NCBI RefSeq assembly: GCF_000304335.1
Contig: NZ_CAJF01000029.1
Coordinates: 1-56,220 of the forward strand
Length of the DNA stretch: 56,220 nt
Direction of reading: 5' to 3'
DNA from: Microbacterium yannicii PS01
GTDB taxonomy: Bacteria; Actinomycetota; Actinomycetes; Actinomycetales; Microbacteriaceae
Shown here: one piece after another, positions 35,636 through 46,583 of the stretch
Layout of the letters: the number at the start of each line of letters is the position of its first letter
Numbering within the stretch: the first letter of the stretch is position 1
Made by a program: the position numbers and the translations under genes
Notes under the pieces: generated by a model
The model's database searches: none
Told to the model about the DNA's origin: nothing
The model's input: the letters and a program-made list of their open reading frames with translations, nothing else

Positions 35636-36847
35636 GTGATCGTGGAGCAGCTCAATCTCGTCGACTTCCGCAACTATGCGGCCGCCGATGTCGCGCTGGT
35701 TCCCGGGCCGAACGTCTTCGTGGGCCGCAACGGCCAGGGCAAGACGAATCTGGCCGAGGCGATCGGGTTCTTCGCGACGCTGGGTTCGCATCGTGTGTCG
35801 AACGACGCGCCGATGGTGCGTGACGGGGCGGATGCAGCGATCATCCGCGCGCGTCTGACCCATGGCGAGCGGCATGTGCTGCTCGAGGCGCAGGTCAACA
35901 GACAGGGTTCGAACAAGGCGCGCGTGAACGGTGCGTCGGTGAAGCCGGCCGAGCTGCCGCGGTATGCGCAGGTGGTTCTCTTCGCTCCGGAGGATCTGCA
36001 GATCGTGCGGGGCGATCCTTCCGCGCGGCGCCGCTTCGCCGATCAGCTGCTGGTGCAGCGCGCTCCGCGCATGTCAGGGGTCCTCGCCGACTACGACCGG
36101 GTGCTCAAGCAGCGCAACGCCTTGCTCAAGTCGGCGCGGGCGCGCGGCATCCGGGGTGATGCATTGTCGACGCTCGAGGTGTGGGACGACAAGCTCGTCT
36201 CGCTCGGTACGCAGCTGATCGAGGCGCGCCTCGGGCTCGCCGCGGATCTGGGCGCTCCGCTGGCCTCGGCGTATGCCGCGATCGCCGGCGCCGACCACGA
36301 TCTCGAGATCGAATGGGCGCTCTCGATCCGCGGCGGCGACCCTGAGGAGGGCGCCGAGGCGGCGAGCTCTGCGGCAGGCGCTCCCGACATCGCGACCCAG
36401 TTCCGTGAGGCCCTCGCCTCGCGGCGCTCCGCCGAACTCGAGCGCGGGCTCACCGTGGTCGGGCCGCACCGTGACGATCTGATGCTGCGCATCCGCAACC
36501 TGCCGGTGAAGGGCTACGCGTCGCACGGGGAGTCGTGGTCGGTGGCGCTGTCGCTGCGCCTCGCCTCGGCCGAGCTGCTGCGGGCCGAGTCACGGCTCGG
36601 TGACCCGGTGCTGATCCTCGACGACGTCTTCGCCGAGCTCGACGCCGATCGCCGTGCGCGACTGGCGGGGCTGGCCGGCGACTACGAGCAGGTCGTCGTG
36701 ACGGCGGCCGTCGAGGGCGACGTCCCCGAGAACCTGCGCGCGCACACCGTGCGGGTGGAGGCCGGCCGGATCCTCGAGGCGGAGCCTGCCGAAACGAACA
36801 GCCCGAAAGGCTTGCCGGTGCGAAATGCAGGGGTGACGGATGCCTGA
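35636..36847 (+). CDS. recF: DNA replication and repair protein RecF
   Basis: A 403-residue SMC-like ATPase: Walker A VGRNGQGKTNLAEAI near residue 32, the signature SWSVALSLRLASAELLR, and Walker B DPVLILDDVFAELD. It helps load RecA at gaps and restart forks. The GTG at 35,636 is supported by TAGGGT exactly six bases upstream, so recF has its own leaderless promoter despite following dnaN. Its end overlaps dciA by eight bases. Confidence 0.96.
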   Translation: MIVEQLNLVDFRNYAAADVALVPGPNVFVGRNGQGKTNLAEAIGFFATLGSHRVSNDAPMVRDGADAAIIRARLTHGERHVLLEAQVNRQGSNKARVNGASVKPAELPRYAQVVLFAPEDLQIVRGDPSARRRFADQLLVQRAPRMSGVLADYDRVLKQRNALLKSARARGIRGDALSTLEVWDDKLVSLGTQLIEARLGLAADLGAPLASAYAAIAGADHDLEIEWALSIRGGDPEEGAEAASSAAGAPDIATQFREALASRRSAELERGLTVVGPHRDDLMLRIRNLPVKGYASHGESWSVALSLRLASAELLRAESRLGDPVLILDDVFAELDADRRARLAGLAGDYEQVVVTAAVEGDVPENLRAHTVRVEAGRILEAEPAETNSPKGLPVRNAGVTDA

Positions 36848-37382
36848 GCCCGAGGAGCCGCGCCGAGCCGAGGCATCCGCTGCCCCCGCCCTCGATCCCG
36901 ACGTCTCTCGCATTCCCGAGACGATCGCGACTTACATGCGTCTTCGCGGCCTCGAGCCCTCGGCGCGATCGTTCCGCAAGAAGAAAAGGCGGGTCGTCGA
37001 CGATGAGAACGCCCCGTTCACACCGGGGCGCGACCCGCGCGGCGTGGGCGATGTGCTCGCCGATCTGACTCGGGAAGCCGGATGGGACACGCAGCTCGCG
37101 CGCGAGGATGTCGTGCTGGCCTGGGCCGAGGTCGCGGGCGAGGACACCGCTCGGCACACCCGCCCGGTGGCCTTCTCGGAGGGATCGCTGACCGTGCAGG
37201 CCGATTCCACGGCGTGGGCGAAGCAGCTGCAGCTGATGCGCGCGCACATCCTCTCGGAGATCGTCCGGCGCTTCCCCGAAGCCGGCGTCGGCGCAGTCCG
37301 CTTCATCGGGCCGGACGTCCCCTCTTGGAAATGGGGTCCCAGAACGATTCCAGGGCGTGGCCCGCGCGATACCTACGGCTGA
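36840..37382 (+). CDS. dciA: DciA-like DUF721 protein
   Basis: A 180-residue protein. After a variable basic N terminus (RSFRKKKRR), the DUF721 domain spans about residues 65-165 (VGDVLADLTREAGWDTQLAREDVVLAWAEVAGEDTARHTRPVAFSEGSLTVQADSTAWAKQLQLMRAHILSEI). DciA is the ancestral loader or activator of the replicative helicase DnaB in bacteria without DnaC/DnaI. It sits in the conserved recF-dciA-gyrB order and overlaps recF. Confidence 0.9.
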   Translation: MPEPEEPRRAEASAAPALDPDVSRIPETIATYMRLRGLEPSARSFRKKKRRVVDDENAPFTPGRDPRGVGDVLADLTREAGWDTQLAREDVVLAWAEVAGEDTARHTRPVAFSEGSLTVQADSTAWAKQLQLMRAHILSEIVRRFPEAGVGAVRFIGPDVPSWKWGPRTIPGRGPRDTYG

Positions 37383-37465
37383 GGCACGTCAGATATCGTT
37401 CGGAACGATTTCCGTTCGCCACAGAGCCGTATAAGCCCCGGCGGAGGGGCAATACTTGGTAGACT

Positions 37466-37487
<22 letters not shown>
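37342..37487. promoter_or_regulatory. GAACGAT repeats around the gyrB promoter
   Basis: ATCGTTCGGAACGAT (37,395-37,409) is a 15-bp inverted repeat with one central base. The same half-site GAACGAT recurs at 37,342-37,348 and 37,481-37,487. Four half-sites within 146 bases flank an extended -10 TGGTAGACT (TAGACT 37,460-37,465). Confidence 0.5.
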
Positions 37488-39547
<2,060 letters not shown>

Positions 39548-39579
39548 CACGCTCGAGCACGACGCGGAACTGAGAGAAC

Positions 39580-42231
39580 ATGACTGACCCTTCGACAGGT
39601 TCAGGCGCCGAGCGCCCGGACGCCACGCCGGCCCACAATCACGGCCAGATCGACCAGGTCGACCTGCAGTTCGAGATGCAGCGGAGCTACCTCGACTACG
39701 CGATGAGCGTCATCGTCGGTCGCGCGCTGCCGCGCGTCGAGGACGGCCTGAAGCCCGTGCACCGCCGCGTGATCTACGGCATGTACGACGGCGGCTTCCG
39801 TCCCGACAAGTCGTTCTCCAAGTGCGCTCGTGTCGTCGGCGAGGTGATGGGCCACTACCACCCGCACGGTGACGCGCCGATCTACGACGCCCTCGTGCGC
39901 CTCGTCCAGCCGTGGTCGCTGCGCTATCCGCTCGCGCAGGGCCAGGGCAACTTCGGGTCCCCCGGCAACCAGGGCGCCGCGGCCCCCCGGTACACCGAGA
40001 CGAAGATGGCCCAGCTCGCGCTCGAGATGGTGCGCGACATCGAAGAAGACACCGTCGACTTCCAGGACAACTACGACGGCCAGACGCAGGAGCCCGTCGT
40101 CCTGCCGGCGCGGTTCCCCAACCTGCTGGTCAACGGCTCGGTCGGCATCGCCGTCGGCATGGCCACGAACATCCCGCCGCACAATCTCCGCGAGGTGGCG
40201 GCGGGTGCCCTGTGGGCGCTCGAGAACCCGGAGGCCTCGCGCGAAGAGGTGCTCGAGGCGCTCATGGAGCGCATTCCCGGCCCCGACTTCCCGACGGCGG
40301 CGCAGATCCTCGGCACGCGCGGGATCAAAGAGGCCTACCGCACCGGCCGCGGCTCGATCACCATGCGCGCCGTCGTCAACGTCGAAGAGATCCAGGGCCG
40401 CACGTGCCTGGTGATCACCGAGCTGCCGTACCAGGTCAATCCCGACAACGTCGCGGTCAAGATCAGCGACCTGGCCCGCGAGGGCAAGATCACCGGTATC
40501 GCCGACATCCGAGACGAGTCGTCGGGTCGCACCGGTCAGCGTCTCGTGGTCGTCTTGAAGCGGGATGCCGTCGCCAAGGTCGTGCTGAACAACCTGTACA
40601 AGCACACCCAGCTGCAGGAGAACTTCGGCGCGAACATGCTCGCGATCGTCGACGGCGTGCCGCGCACGCTGCCGCTCGACGGGTTCATCTCGCACTGGAT
40701 CGACCACCAGATCGAGGTGATCGTCCGCCGCACCCGCTTCCGTCTGGCCAAGGCCGAGCGGCGCATGCACATCCTCCGCGGCTACCTCAAGGCGCTCGAC
40801 GCGCTCGACGAGGTCATCGCCCTCATCCGCCGGTCGCCGACGGTCGAAGAGGCGCGCGAAGGCCTGAAGTCGCTGCTCGAGATCGACGACGACCAGGCCC
40901 AGGCCATCCTCGACATGCAGCTGCGTCGCCTGGCCGCCCTCGAGCGCCAGAAGATCATCGACGAGGCCAACGAGCTCGAGCTGCAGATCGCGGACTACAA
41001 AGACATCCTGGCCACCCCGGCCCGCCAGCGCACGATCATCCGCGAAGAGCTCACCGAGATCGTCGACAAGTTCGGCGACGACCGTCGCACGCAGATCCTG
41101 CACGGATTCGACGGCGACATGTCGGTCGAAGACCTCATCCCCGAAGAGGAGATGGTCGTCACCGTCACGCGCGAGGGCTACATCAAGCGCACGCGCAGCG
41201 ACAACTACCGGTCGCAGCATCGCGGCGGCAAGGGCGTCAAGGGCGCGCAGCTGCGCGCGGACGACGTCGTCGAGCACTTCTTCGTCACGACGACCCACCA
41301 CTGGCTGCTGTTCTTCACGAACAAGGGCCGGGTCTACCGCTCGAAGGCGTACGAGGTGCCGGAGGCCGGCCGTGACGCGAAGGGCCAGCACGTCGCGAAC
41401 CTCCTCGCGCTGCAGCCGGATGAAGAGATCGCGCAGATCCTCGACATCCGCGACTACACGGTGGCGACGTACCTGGTGCTCGCCACCCGCAGCGGGCTGG
41501 TGAAGAAGACGCGCCTGACCGAGTACGACACGAACCGCCAGGGCGGCATCATCGCGATCAAGCTTCGCGGTCAGGCCTCCGAGGACGGCGAGGCCGGCGA
41601 TGCGGAGTCGGACGACGAGGTCGTCAGTGCGCTCCTCGTCGACGAGGGCGACGACATCCTGCTCATCAGCCGACGCGGCATGTCGCTGCGGTTCTCGGCC
41701 ACCGACGACGCGCTGCGCCCGATGGGCCGTTCGACCTCTGGTGTGAAGGGCATGGACTTCCGCTCGGGCGACAGCCTGCTCTCGGCATCGGTCGCCGAAG
41801 ACGACGAGTACGTCTTCGTCGTCACCGACGGCGGGTACGCGAAGCGCACCGCGGTCGACCAGTACCGGGTCCAGAACCGTGGTGGACTGGGCATCAAGGT
41901 GGCCAAGCTGAACGACGATCGCGGCGTTCTGGCGGGCGGTCTCATCGTCTCGGATGACGACGAGGTCTTGGTGGTTCTTGCCAGCGGCAAGGTGGTACGC
42001 TCTGCCGTGGCCGAGGTGCCTGCCAAGGGACGCGACACGATGGGAGTCGTCTTCGCACGTCCGGACGACGAGGATCGCATCCTCGCCATCGCCCGCAACG
42101 GTGAGCGCAGCCTGGCCGCACAAGCCGAGGCCGCCGAAGCCGCAGAGGCCCCAGACGAAGAGCCGACACCGGAGACTCCGGCCGGGTCGGACGCCTCGCC
42201 CGAGACCCCCGAAGAGAGCACTGACGCATGA
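39580..42231 (+). CDS. gyrA: DNA gyrase subunit A
   Basis: An 883-residue subunit. The N-terminal winged-helix/tower domains carry the catalytic tyrosine in [11 protein letters not shown], and the quinolone region reads [19 protein letters not shown], with Ala at the position of E. coli Ser83 and Asp at Asp87, as is natural in many actinobacteria. The C-terminal beta-pinwheel contains the GyrA-box-like [10 protein letters not shown]. An acidic, Pro/Glu/Ala-rich tail follows. The first codons ([11 protein letters not shown]) coincide with a copy of a family of intergenic repeats. Confidence 0.98.
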   Translation: MTDPSTGSGAERPDATPAHNHGQIDQVDLQFEMQRSYLDYAMSVIVGRALPRVEDGLKPVHRRVIYGMYDGGFRPDKSFSKCARVVGEVMGHYHPHGDAPIYDALVRLVQPWSLRYPLAQGQGNFGSPGNQGAAAPRYTETKMAQLALEMVRDIEEDTVDFQDNYDGQTQEPVVLPARFPNLLVNGSVGIAVGMATNIPPHNLREVAAGALWALENPEASREEVLEALMERIPGPDFPTAAQILGTRGIKEAYRTGRGSITMRAVVNVEEIQGRTCLVITELPYQVNPDNVAVKISDLAREGKITGIADIRDESSGRTGQRLVVVLKRDAVAKVVLNNLYKHTQLQENFGANMLAIVDGVPRTLPLDGFISHWIDHQIEVIVRRTRFRLAKAERRMHILRGYLKALDALDEVIALIRRSPTVEEAREGLKSLLEIDDDQAQAILDMQLRRLAALERQKIIDEANELELQIADYKDILATPARQRTIIREELTEIVDKFGDDRRTQILHGFDGDMSVEDLIPEEEMVVTVTREGYIKRTRSDNYRSQHRGGKGVKGAQLRADDVVEHFFVTTTHHWLLFFTNKGRVYRSKAYEVPEAGRDAKGQHVANLLALQPDEEIAQILDIRDYTVATYLVLATRSGLVKKTRLTEYDTNRQGGIIAIKLRGQASEDGEAGDAESDDEVVSALLVDEGDDILLISRRGMSLRFSATDDALRPMGRSTSGVKGMDFRSGDSLLSASVAEDDEYVFVVTDGGYAKRTAVDQYRVQNRGGLGIKVAKLNDDRGVLAGGLIVSDDDEVLVVLASGKVVRSAVAEVPAKGRDTMGVVFARPDDEDRILAIARNGERSLAAQAEAAEAAEAPDEEPTPETPAGSDASPETPEESTDA
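39591..39608 (+). repeat. CTTCGACAGG-CTCAGG repeat copy inside gyrA start
   Basis: CCCTTCGACAGGTTCAGG differs by one base from the core of the tandem repeat at 48,166-48,261 and lies in gyrA codons 5-10. Confidence 0.6.
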
Positions 42232-42632
42232 GCACCGTAGCCGACAAGCTCGCCAAGAAGTCCAGCAGCAAGACCAACGCCAAGCAGGTGCGCCTGCGGC
42301 TGGTCTACATCGACTTCTGGTCCGCCGTGAAGCTGTCGTTCCTGGCGGCGATCGCGATCGCCGTCGTCACGGTGGTGGCGTTCATGGTGATCTTCCTCGT
42401 CGTCCAGACGACGGGCCTGATCGGCAAGGCGGATGAGTTCTTCGGCAGCTTCTCGGACGGCAGCATCCTGCTCTCGGACTTCGTCAGCTTCCCGCAGGTG
42501 CTGGCCTTCTCGGCCGTGGTCGCCATCCTCAACCTCGTCGTCGTCACGGTGCTCGGCGCCGTGATCGCCGGCATCTACAACCTCGCGGTCAAGGTGACGG
42601 GCGGACTGCTCGTCGGCTTCACCTCCAACTGA
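42228..42632 (+). CDS. DUF3566 membrane protein
   Basis: A 134-residue protein whose start overlaps the gyrA stop (ATGA). A basic cytosolic N terminus is followed by two transmembrane helices (about residues 32-60 and 92-120), joined by a loop with [24 protein letters not shown]. This family regularly follows gyrA in actinobacteria; its function is unknown. Confidence 0.88.
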   Translation: MSTVADKLAKKSSSKTNAKQVRLRLVYIDFWSAVKLSFLAAIAIAVVTVVAFMVIFLVVQTTGLIGKADEFFGSFSDGSILLSDFVSFPQVLAFSAVVAILNLVVVTVLGAVIAGIYNLAVKVTGGLLVGFTSN

Positions 42633-42641
42633 CCCTCCCGA

Positions 42642-42671
42642 TTCGTGGATTCCACGTTCATCGGGTAAAGT
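42642..42671 (+). promoter_or_regulatory. tRNA promoter
   Basis: TTCGTG (42,642-42,647), 18 bases, TAAAGT (42,666-42,671), 37 bases before tRNA-Ile. Confidence 0.4.
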
Positions 42672-42707
42672 CTTGGAGGTTGCGAAGCGCAAGCGCCGCA
42701 GCGAAAC

Positions 42708-42781
42708 GGGGCTATAGCTCAGGCGGTTAGAGCGCTTCACTGATAATGAAGAGGTCCCAGGTTCAAGTCCTGGTAGCCCCA
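42708..42781 (+). tRNA. tRNA-Ile (GAT anticodon)
   Basis: A 74-base cloverleaf: acceptor GGGGCTA/TAGCCCC, D-arm GCTC...GAGC, anticodon stem CTTCA/TGAAG with loop CTGATAA (GAT), and T-arm CCAGG-TTCAAGT-CCTGG. The discriminator is A. The CC that follows may be part of an encoded CCA or chance. Confidence 0.96.
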
Positions 42782-42793
42782 CCGAAAAGCCCC

Positions 42794-42866
42794 GGGGCCT
42801 TAGCTCAGTTGGTAGAGCGCCTGCTTTGCAAGCAGGATGTCAGGAGTTCGAATCTCCTAGGCTCCA
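42794..42866 (+). tRNA. tRNA-Ala (TGC anticodon)
   Basis: A 73-base cloverleaf 12 bases after tRNA-Ile: acceptor GGGGCCT/AGGCTCC with one G-U, D-arm GCTC...GAGC, anticodon stem CCTGC/GCAGG with loop TTTGCAA (TGC), and T-arm AGGAG-TTCGAAT-CTCCT. The gyrA-Ile-Ala order is usual in actinobacteria. Confidence 0.96.
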
Positions 42867-42883
42867 CAAGTAGGGTCTCCCCG

Positions 42884-42908
42884 GAAGCCGGTCCTCGTGA
42901 CCGGCTTC
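42884..42908 (+). terminator. tRNA terminator hairpin
   Basis: GAAGCCGGTC and GACCGGCTTC form a perfect 10-bp stem with a 5-base loop, 17 bases after tRNA-Ala. Confidence 0.65.
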
Positions 42909-42931
42909 TCGCGTGCGAGATAGGGTGAAGC

Positions 42932-43357
42932 ATGGATCTGCGCGTGGCTGCCTACGCCGTCATCCTCGATCCCGACCAGCGGCTGCTGCTGGCCCACTGG
43001 AACGAAGGTCGCCGCTCCGCGTGGACGATGCCCGGCGGTGGACTCGAGCCCGGCGAAGACCCCGAGCGCGCCGCGCGTCGGGAGGTCCGGGAAGAGACCG
43101 GCTACAAGGTCACGATCGACCAGCTGCTCGGCATCCACTCGCGTGTCATCCCGGCTGGGCGCCGGCTGACCGCCGGCGTGACCGAGCCGCTGCACACGCT
43201 GCGCATCCTCTACCGCGCGCACATCACCGGCGGGCGCCTGCGCAACGAGGTCGACGGCACGACCGACCGGGCCGAGTGGTTCCCGCTCGCAGAGGTGGCC
43301 GCTCTGCAGCGTGTGAAGCTCGTCGACATCGCGCTCGAGATGGCCGGCCTGGGCTGA
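42932..43357 (+). CDS. NUDIX hydrolase
   Basis: A 141-residue protein with the complete NUDIX box GGGLEPGEDPERAARREVREETGYKV (G-x5-E-x7-REUXEE-x-G-U, about residues 35-60). It cleaves nucleoside diphosphates linked to another moiety; the specific substrate cannot be read from the sequence. TAGGGT lies five bases before the ATG, so the transcript is probably leaderless. Confidence 0.9.
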   Translation: MDLRVAAYAVILDPDQRLLLAHWNEGRRSAWTMPGGGLEPGEDPERAARREVREETGYKVTIDQLLGIHSRVIPAGRRLTAGVTEPLHTLRILYRAHITGGRLRNEVDGTTDRAEWFPLAEVAALQRVKLVDIALEMAGLG

Positions 43358-43372
43358 CGCGGGCGGATGCCG

Positions 43373-43996
43373 CTAGCCGAGCGGCTGCGAGATGTCGGCG
43401 ACCGTCGCGCCATAGGCGGCGATGAGGTCGTCGGACTCGACGAACAGGCTGTACCCGTGAGCGCCGGCGCCCATCGCGATGCGGCGTCCCACGATCTCGG
43501 CGTCGGCGTAGACCGGCCAGTCATGCGCGCTGCCCAGGGGCGTGATGGTTCCCCGTTCGTACCCGGTCGCCGCGAGGGCCCGATCGGCGTCGGGAAGCTG
43601 GAGCTTGTTGACGCCCACCACCGCTCGCAGCTTGCTCCACGAGATCGCCCGGTCCCCGGGGATCAGTGCGAACAGGTACTCCCCCGCGGCCCCTGCGCCG
43701 GCCGAGGAGCGCTTGACCACCAGCGTCTTCACGATGTCAGCGGGACGAATGCCGAGCACCTCGGCCGCCTCCGGCAGGCTTTTCGCGGCCGGCCGCTCCT
43801 TGATCTCGATCGTGAGACCACGTGCAGAAGCCGCCGCCCGCACCCGTGCGGTCCCTTCGACAAGCTCAGGGACCCGCGATTCGGGGTCAGGGACCCGCGA
43901 TTCGGGGTCAGGGACCCGCGATTCGGGGTCAGGGACCCGCGATCCGGGCTCAGGCGGCGGCGTCTTCGGATCCTGCGAAGGGTCCGGAGGTGTCAT
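43373..43996 (-). CDS. ybaK: YbaK/EbsC-family aminoacyl-tRNA deacylase with repeat-derived N terminus
   Basis: A 207-residue protein. Residues about 50-207 form the YbaK domain (KTLVVKRSS, AISWSKLRAVVGVNKLQLPD, GTITPLGSAHDWPVYAD) that hydrolyses mischarged tRNA such as Cys-tRNA(Pro). The first 45 residues are Pro-rich and include four PDPESRV-type heptapeptides encoded by 21-base tandem repeats, then PELVEGT from a CTTCGACAAGCTCAGG copy. This looks like extension of the gene by repeat insertion; the true start could be inside it. The ATG overlaps the upstream stop (TGATG). Confidence 0.85.
   Translation of the reverse strand: MTPPDPSQDPKTPPPEPGSRVPDPESRVPDPESRVPDPESRVPELVEGTARVRAAASARGLTIEIKERPAAKSLPEAAEVLGIRPADIVKTLVVKRSSAGAGAAGEYLFALIPGDRAISWSKLRAVVGVNKLQLPDADRALAATGYERGTITPLGSAHDWPVYADAEIVGRRIAMGAGAHGYSLFVESDDLIAAYGATVADISQPLG
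43866..43949 (-). repeat. Four tandem 21-base repeats in ybaK
   Basis: The unit TCAGGGACCCGCGATTCGG plus two bases starts at 43,866, 43,887, 43,908 and 43,929. The first three are identical; the fourth has substitutions. It shares CTCAGGGACC with the repeats at 48.2 and 53.3 kb. Confidence 0.85.
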
Positions 43997-44580
43997 CACG
44001 CGTCGGGCGCGCGCAGCGGGTCGTCGGCGACCCAGAGCTCATCGTCGGCGCGCAGCGTCTGCCACGCGGCGTAGAGCACGCCGGCCGCAGCAGCGACGCC
44101 GAGGATGATGGCGATGACCCCACCGACGCCCATGCCCTTCTTCTGCGGGGCGACGCGGTCGAGCTTCGCCGAGAGGAAGCGGCTCGCGTCGCGCGAGTAC
44201 TTGTCGGCCTTCTTCGCGTACTTCTTGCTGTCGGGCAGGGCGAGACCCTGGCCCTTGGCAAGACGGGTGCGGGTGTCGTTGGCGGCATCCCAGACGGACA
44301 GCGCGGAACCGACCACCGCCCCGGCGGCCGGGATCACGGTGTCGCCGACAACGCGGCGTCCGGCCTCGACCCCCCGCGAGACGTAGGGCGCGGCGTACTT
44401 GTCATAGCCGGCCTGCACTTGGGGGCCGACCTGCTCTCGTCCGTAGTGTCCGAGCTGGCGACCGGCTTCGCGCGCGACGTTCGCGGCTTCACCCACCAGC
44501 ACCTGCTGCGTCTCCCACAGGCTGTTCGCCTGCTTCTGGAGCTTGTGGAGTTCCTTCTTGCGCTTGCGGCTGAGGCTCAC
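43996..44580 (-). CDS. Single-helix membrane protein, unknown
   Basis: A 194-residue protein. It has a very basic start (SRKRKKELHKLQKQ), a long helical region with Tyr/Gln-rich stretches resembling a coiled coil, a segment AAGAVVGSALSVW, a basic stretch, and one clear transmembrane helix near residues 157-178 (GVGGVIAIILGVAAAAGVLYAAW) followed by an acidic tail. No domain is recognised. The GTG at 44,580 is set by GGGAGGGCATC. It is co-transcribed with ybaK and diverges from the cyclophilin gene. Confidence 0.75.
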   Translation of the reverse strand: MSLSRKRKKELHKLQKQANSLWETQQVLVGEAANVAREAGRQLGHYGREQVGPQVQAGYDKYAAPYVSRGVEAGRRVVGDTVIPAAGAVVGSALSVWDAANDTRTRLAKGQGLALPDSKKYAKKADKYSRDASRFLSAKLDRVAPQKKGMGVGGVIAIILGVAAAAGVLYAAWQTLRADDELWVADDPLRAPDA

Positions 44581-44675
44581 GATGCCCTCCCTGTCGTGGG
44601 GATGTCGGTCTCCCCATCTTGCCAGACCACCGATCCGGAGGGAGGGGTTGCACGGAACTCTGAGACAATGTGACA

Positions 44676-45248
44676 ATGCCGCTTCATACCGCAGTCGCAA
44701 CGATCCACACCAACCACGGCGACATCGTCGTCAACCTGTTCGGCGATCATGCCCCGCGCACCGTGCAGAACTTCGTCGGGCTCTCGGACGGCACGGCCTC
44801 CTGGACCGACCCCGCCACCGGAAAGCCGGGCGAAGGCGCGCTCTACAACGGCGTCATCTTCCACCGCATCATCTCCGGCTTCATGATCCAGGGCGGCGAC
44901 CCGCTCGGTCAGGGTGTCGGCGGCCCGGGCTACACCTTCAACGACGAGATCAGCCCCGAGCTGACCTTCACCGAGCCGTACAAGCTGGCCATGGCCAACG
45001 CGGGCCTTCGCCGTAACGCCATCACTGGTCAGGCCGAGGGCACCAACGGCTCGCAGTTCTTCATCACCGTTCCCGGCCAGGGTGGCCGCGGACCCGAGTG
45101 GCTGCAAGGCAAGCACACCATCTTCGGCGAGGTCGCCGACGATGCCTCGCGTGCCGTCGTCGACACGATCAGCGAGGTGCCGACGGCAGCCGGCGACCGC
45201 CCGGTCGAGCCGGTCGTCATCGAGTCGATCGACATCGTCGCCGTCTGA
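44676..45248 (+). CDS. ppiA: Cyclophilin-type peptidyl-prolyl isomerase
   Basis: A 190-residue cytosolic cyclophilin. The core blocks are TNHGDIVVNLFGDHAPRTVQNFVGL, VIFHRIISGFMIQGGDPLGQGVGGPGYTF, ANGSQFFI and GKHTIFGEV. The catalytic Arg is in FHRI. Insertions after FVGL and before FNDE are typical of actinobacterial forms. GACAAT lies six bases before ATG 44,676, a leaderless-like spacing. It precedes the rhomboid gene by ten bases. Confidence 0.93.
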   Translation: MPLHTAVATIHTNHGDIVVNLFGDHAPRTVQNFVGLSDGTASWTDPATGKPGEGALYNGVIFHRIISGFMIQGGDPLGQGVGGPGYTFNDEISPELTFTEPYKLAMANAGLRRNAITGQAEGTNGSQFFITVPGQGGRGPEWLQGKHTIFGEVADDASRAVVDTISEVPTAAGDRPVEPVVIESIDIVAV

Positions 45249-45258
45249 GCTTCTGCGC

Positions 45259-46152
45259 GTGACCACCGACGAGTTCCGCCGCAACCGAGAGAACTTCTGC
45301 TACCGGCATCCCGACCGGCAGAGCTTCGTGCTGTGCCAGCGGTGCCTGCGCACGATCTGCCCCGAGTGCCAGACACAGGGAGCGGTCGGCGTCATCTGCC
45401 CGGAGTGCCTGCGCGAGCAGCAGCAGTCGCAGTCTCCGGCGCAGAAGAAGGCGGAACGTCGGTGGTCACGAGGACCGCGCGCCGTGACGGTGAGCGACAG
45501 CCGGCCGATCGTCACGTACGTGATCATCGGTCTGACCGCCTTCGTCTTCCTGATCGGACTCATCCCCGGTGTGGGCGCGGCGGTCGAGCAGTCACTGATC
45601 TTCTGGGCGCCGGCGCTGTATCCGCAGCTCAGCGGCACCTTCCAGCCCTGGCGCCTGTTCACCGGCGCACTGGTCCACTCGAGCTTCTGGCACCTGGGTC
45701 TGAACATGCTGGCGCTCTGGATGATCGGGCGCAGCCTCGAGCCGCTGCTCGGACGCTGGCGCTTCGTGACGCTCTATCTGCTCAGCACCCTGGGCGGATC
45801 GGTGGCGGTCACGCTGCTGTCGTTCTCCACCCCTGTCGTCGGAGCCTCCGGTGCGATCTTCGGACTCTTCGGCGCCCTGTTCGTGATCGGCCGGCATCTC
45901 GGGGCGAACATCGCCGGGATCGCGATCGTGCTCGGGATCAACCTGGTGATCGGCTTCATCCCGGGCTTCAACGTCTCGTGGCAGGCGCACGTCGGCGGCC
46001 TCGTCGTCGGCCTGGTAGTTGCGTTCATCTTCACGCGCACGCGCGCGGCTCGTCAGCGGACGCTGCAGATCGTGCTTCTAAGCGCTGTGGGCGCCGTGCT
46101 GATCGCGTTGCTCTTCGTGCCGGTGGTCCTTCCGTCACTGATTCTCGGGTGA
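45259..46152 (+). CDS. Rhomboid-family intramembrane serine protease with zinc-finger-like N terminus
   Basis: A 297-residue protein. The N terminus has CYRH, CQRC, CPEC and CPEC pairs forming a B-box-like double zinc site (residues about 13-55). The membrane part has six to seven helices, with HSSFWHLGLNML, the catalytic serine in GASGAIFGLFGA and the histidine in WQAHVGGLVVG. It cleaves transmembrane substrates; the substrate is unknown. It starts with GTG ten bases after the cyclophilin stop, so the two are probably one transcript. Confidence 0.9.
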   Translation: MTTDEFRRNRENFCYRHPDRQSFVLCQRCLRTICPECQTQGAVGVICPECLREQQQSQSPAQKKAERRWSRGPRAVTVSDSRPIVTYVIIGLTAFVFLIGLIPGVGAAVEQSLIFWAPALYPQLSGTFQPWRLFTGALVHSSFWHLGLNMLALWMIGRSLEPLLGRWRFVTLYLLSTLGGSVAVTLLSFSTPVVGASGAIFGLFGALFVIGRHLGANIAGIAIVLGINLVIGFIPGFNVSWQAHVGGLVVGLVVAFIFTRTRAARQRTLQIVLLSAVGAVLIALLFVPVVLPSLILG

Positions 46153-46153
46153 G

Positions 46154-46162
46154 TTATCCACA
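46154..46162 (+). promoter_or_regulatory. Isolated perfect DnaA box
   Basis: TTATCCACA directly follows the rhomboid stop, with a second, weaker CATCCACAG seven bases on. It lies 12 kb from oriC. Confidence 0.5.
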
Positions 46163-46208
46163 GGCCCATCCACAGCCTGGGGAGAATGACAGCCGTGTAA
46201 TTCACACC

Positions 46209-46228
46209 TGTTAACAGAGTTGTTAACA
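46209..46228. repeat. Two TGTTAACA palindromes
   Basis: TGTTAACA occurs at 46,209-46,216 and 46,221-46,228, 12 bases apart centre to centre, between convergent genes. It resembles a dimeric operator but has no obvious promoter. Confidence 0.45.
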
Positions 46229-46244
46229 ACTCCCCTGGCACGAA

Positions 46245-46273
46245 AAAGCCCCGGTCCTGTGGACCGGGGCTTT
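46245..46273. terminator. Bidirectional terminator between rhomboid and crgA
   Basis: AAAGCCCCGGTCC and GGACCGGGGCTTT form a 13-bp stem with a 3-base loop, flanked by A's on the left and T's on the right, serving both converging genes. Confidence 0.9.
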
Positions 46274-46289
46274 CGTCGAAGGGTGCTCG

Positions 46290-46529
46290 CTATCGCCAGC
46301 GTGTCGTCATGAGGAACCCGAGGAATGCGATGCCGAACCCGATGACGAGATTCCAGGCCCCGATGTCGGGAATCGGGAATTGCATGCCGCTCAGGTAGAA
46401 GACGAGAATCCACACGAGACCGATCAGCATGAGGCCGATCATGATCGGCTTGAACCACACCGGGTTGGGTGCGGCCTCGCCTTCTGCGCGCTCGACGAGC
46501 GAGTCGTCGTCTTTGCCGGGTCGTGCCAT
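46290..46529 (-). CDS. crgA: Cell-division protein CrgA
   Basis: A 79-residue protein. A short acidic cytosolic N terminus leads into NPVWFKPIMIGLMLIGLVWILVFYLSG (helix 1), a short loop, and helix 2 (NLVIGFGIAFLGFLMTTRWR), the signature of CrgA. It recruits FtsZ/FtsQ/FtsI partners at the septum. TAGACT six bases before the ATG gives a leaderless transcript that diverges from the sortase gene. Confidence 0.93.
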   Translation of the reverse strand: MARPGKDDDSLVERAEGEAAPNPVWFKPIMIGLMLIGLVWILVFYLSGMQFPIPDIGAWNLVIGFGIAFLGFLMTTRWR

Positions 46530-46583
46530 GGGAAGAGTCTAACTGCCAGCCGCGCCACAGCATGCCCTGACTAGACTCCCCCT

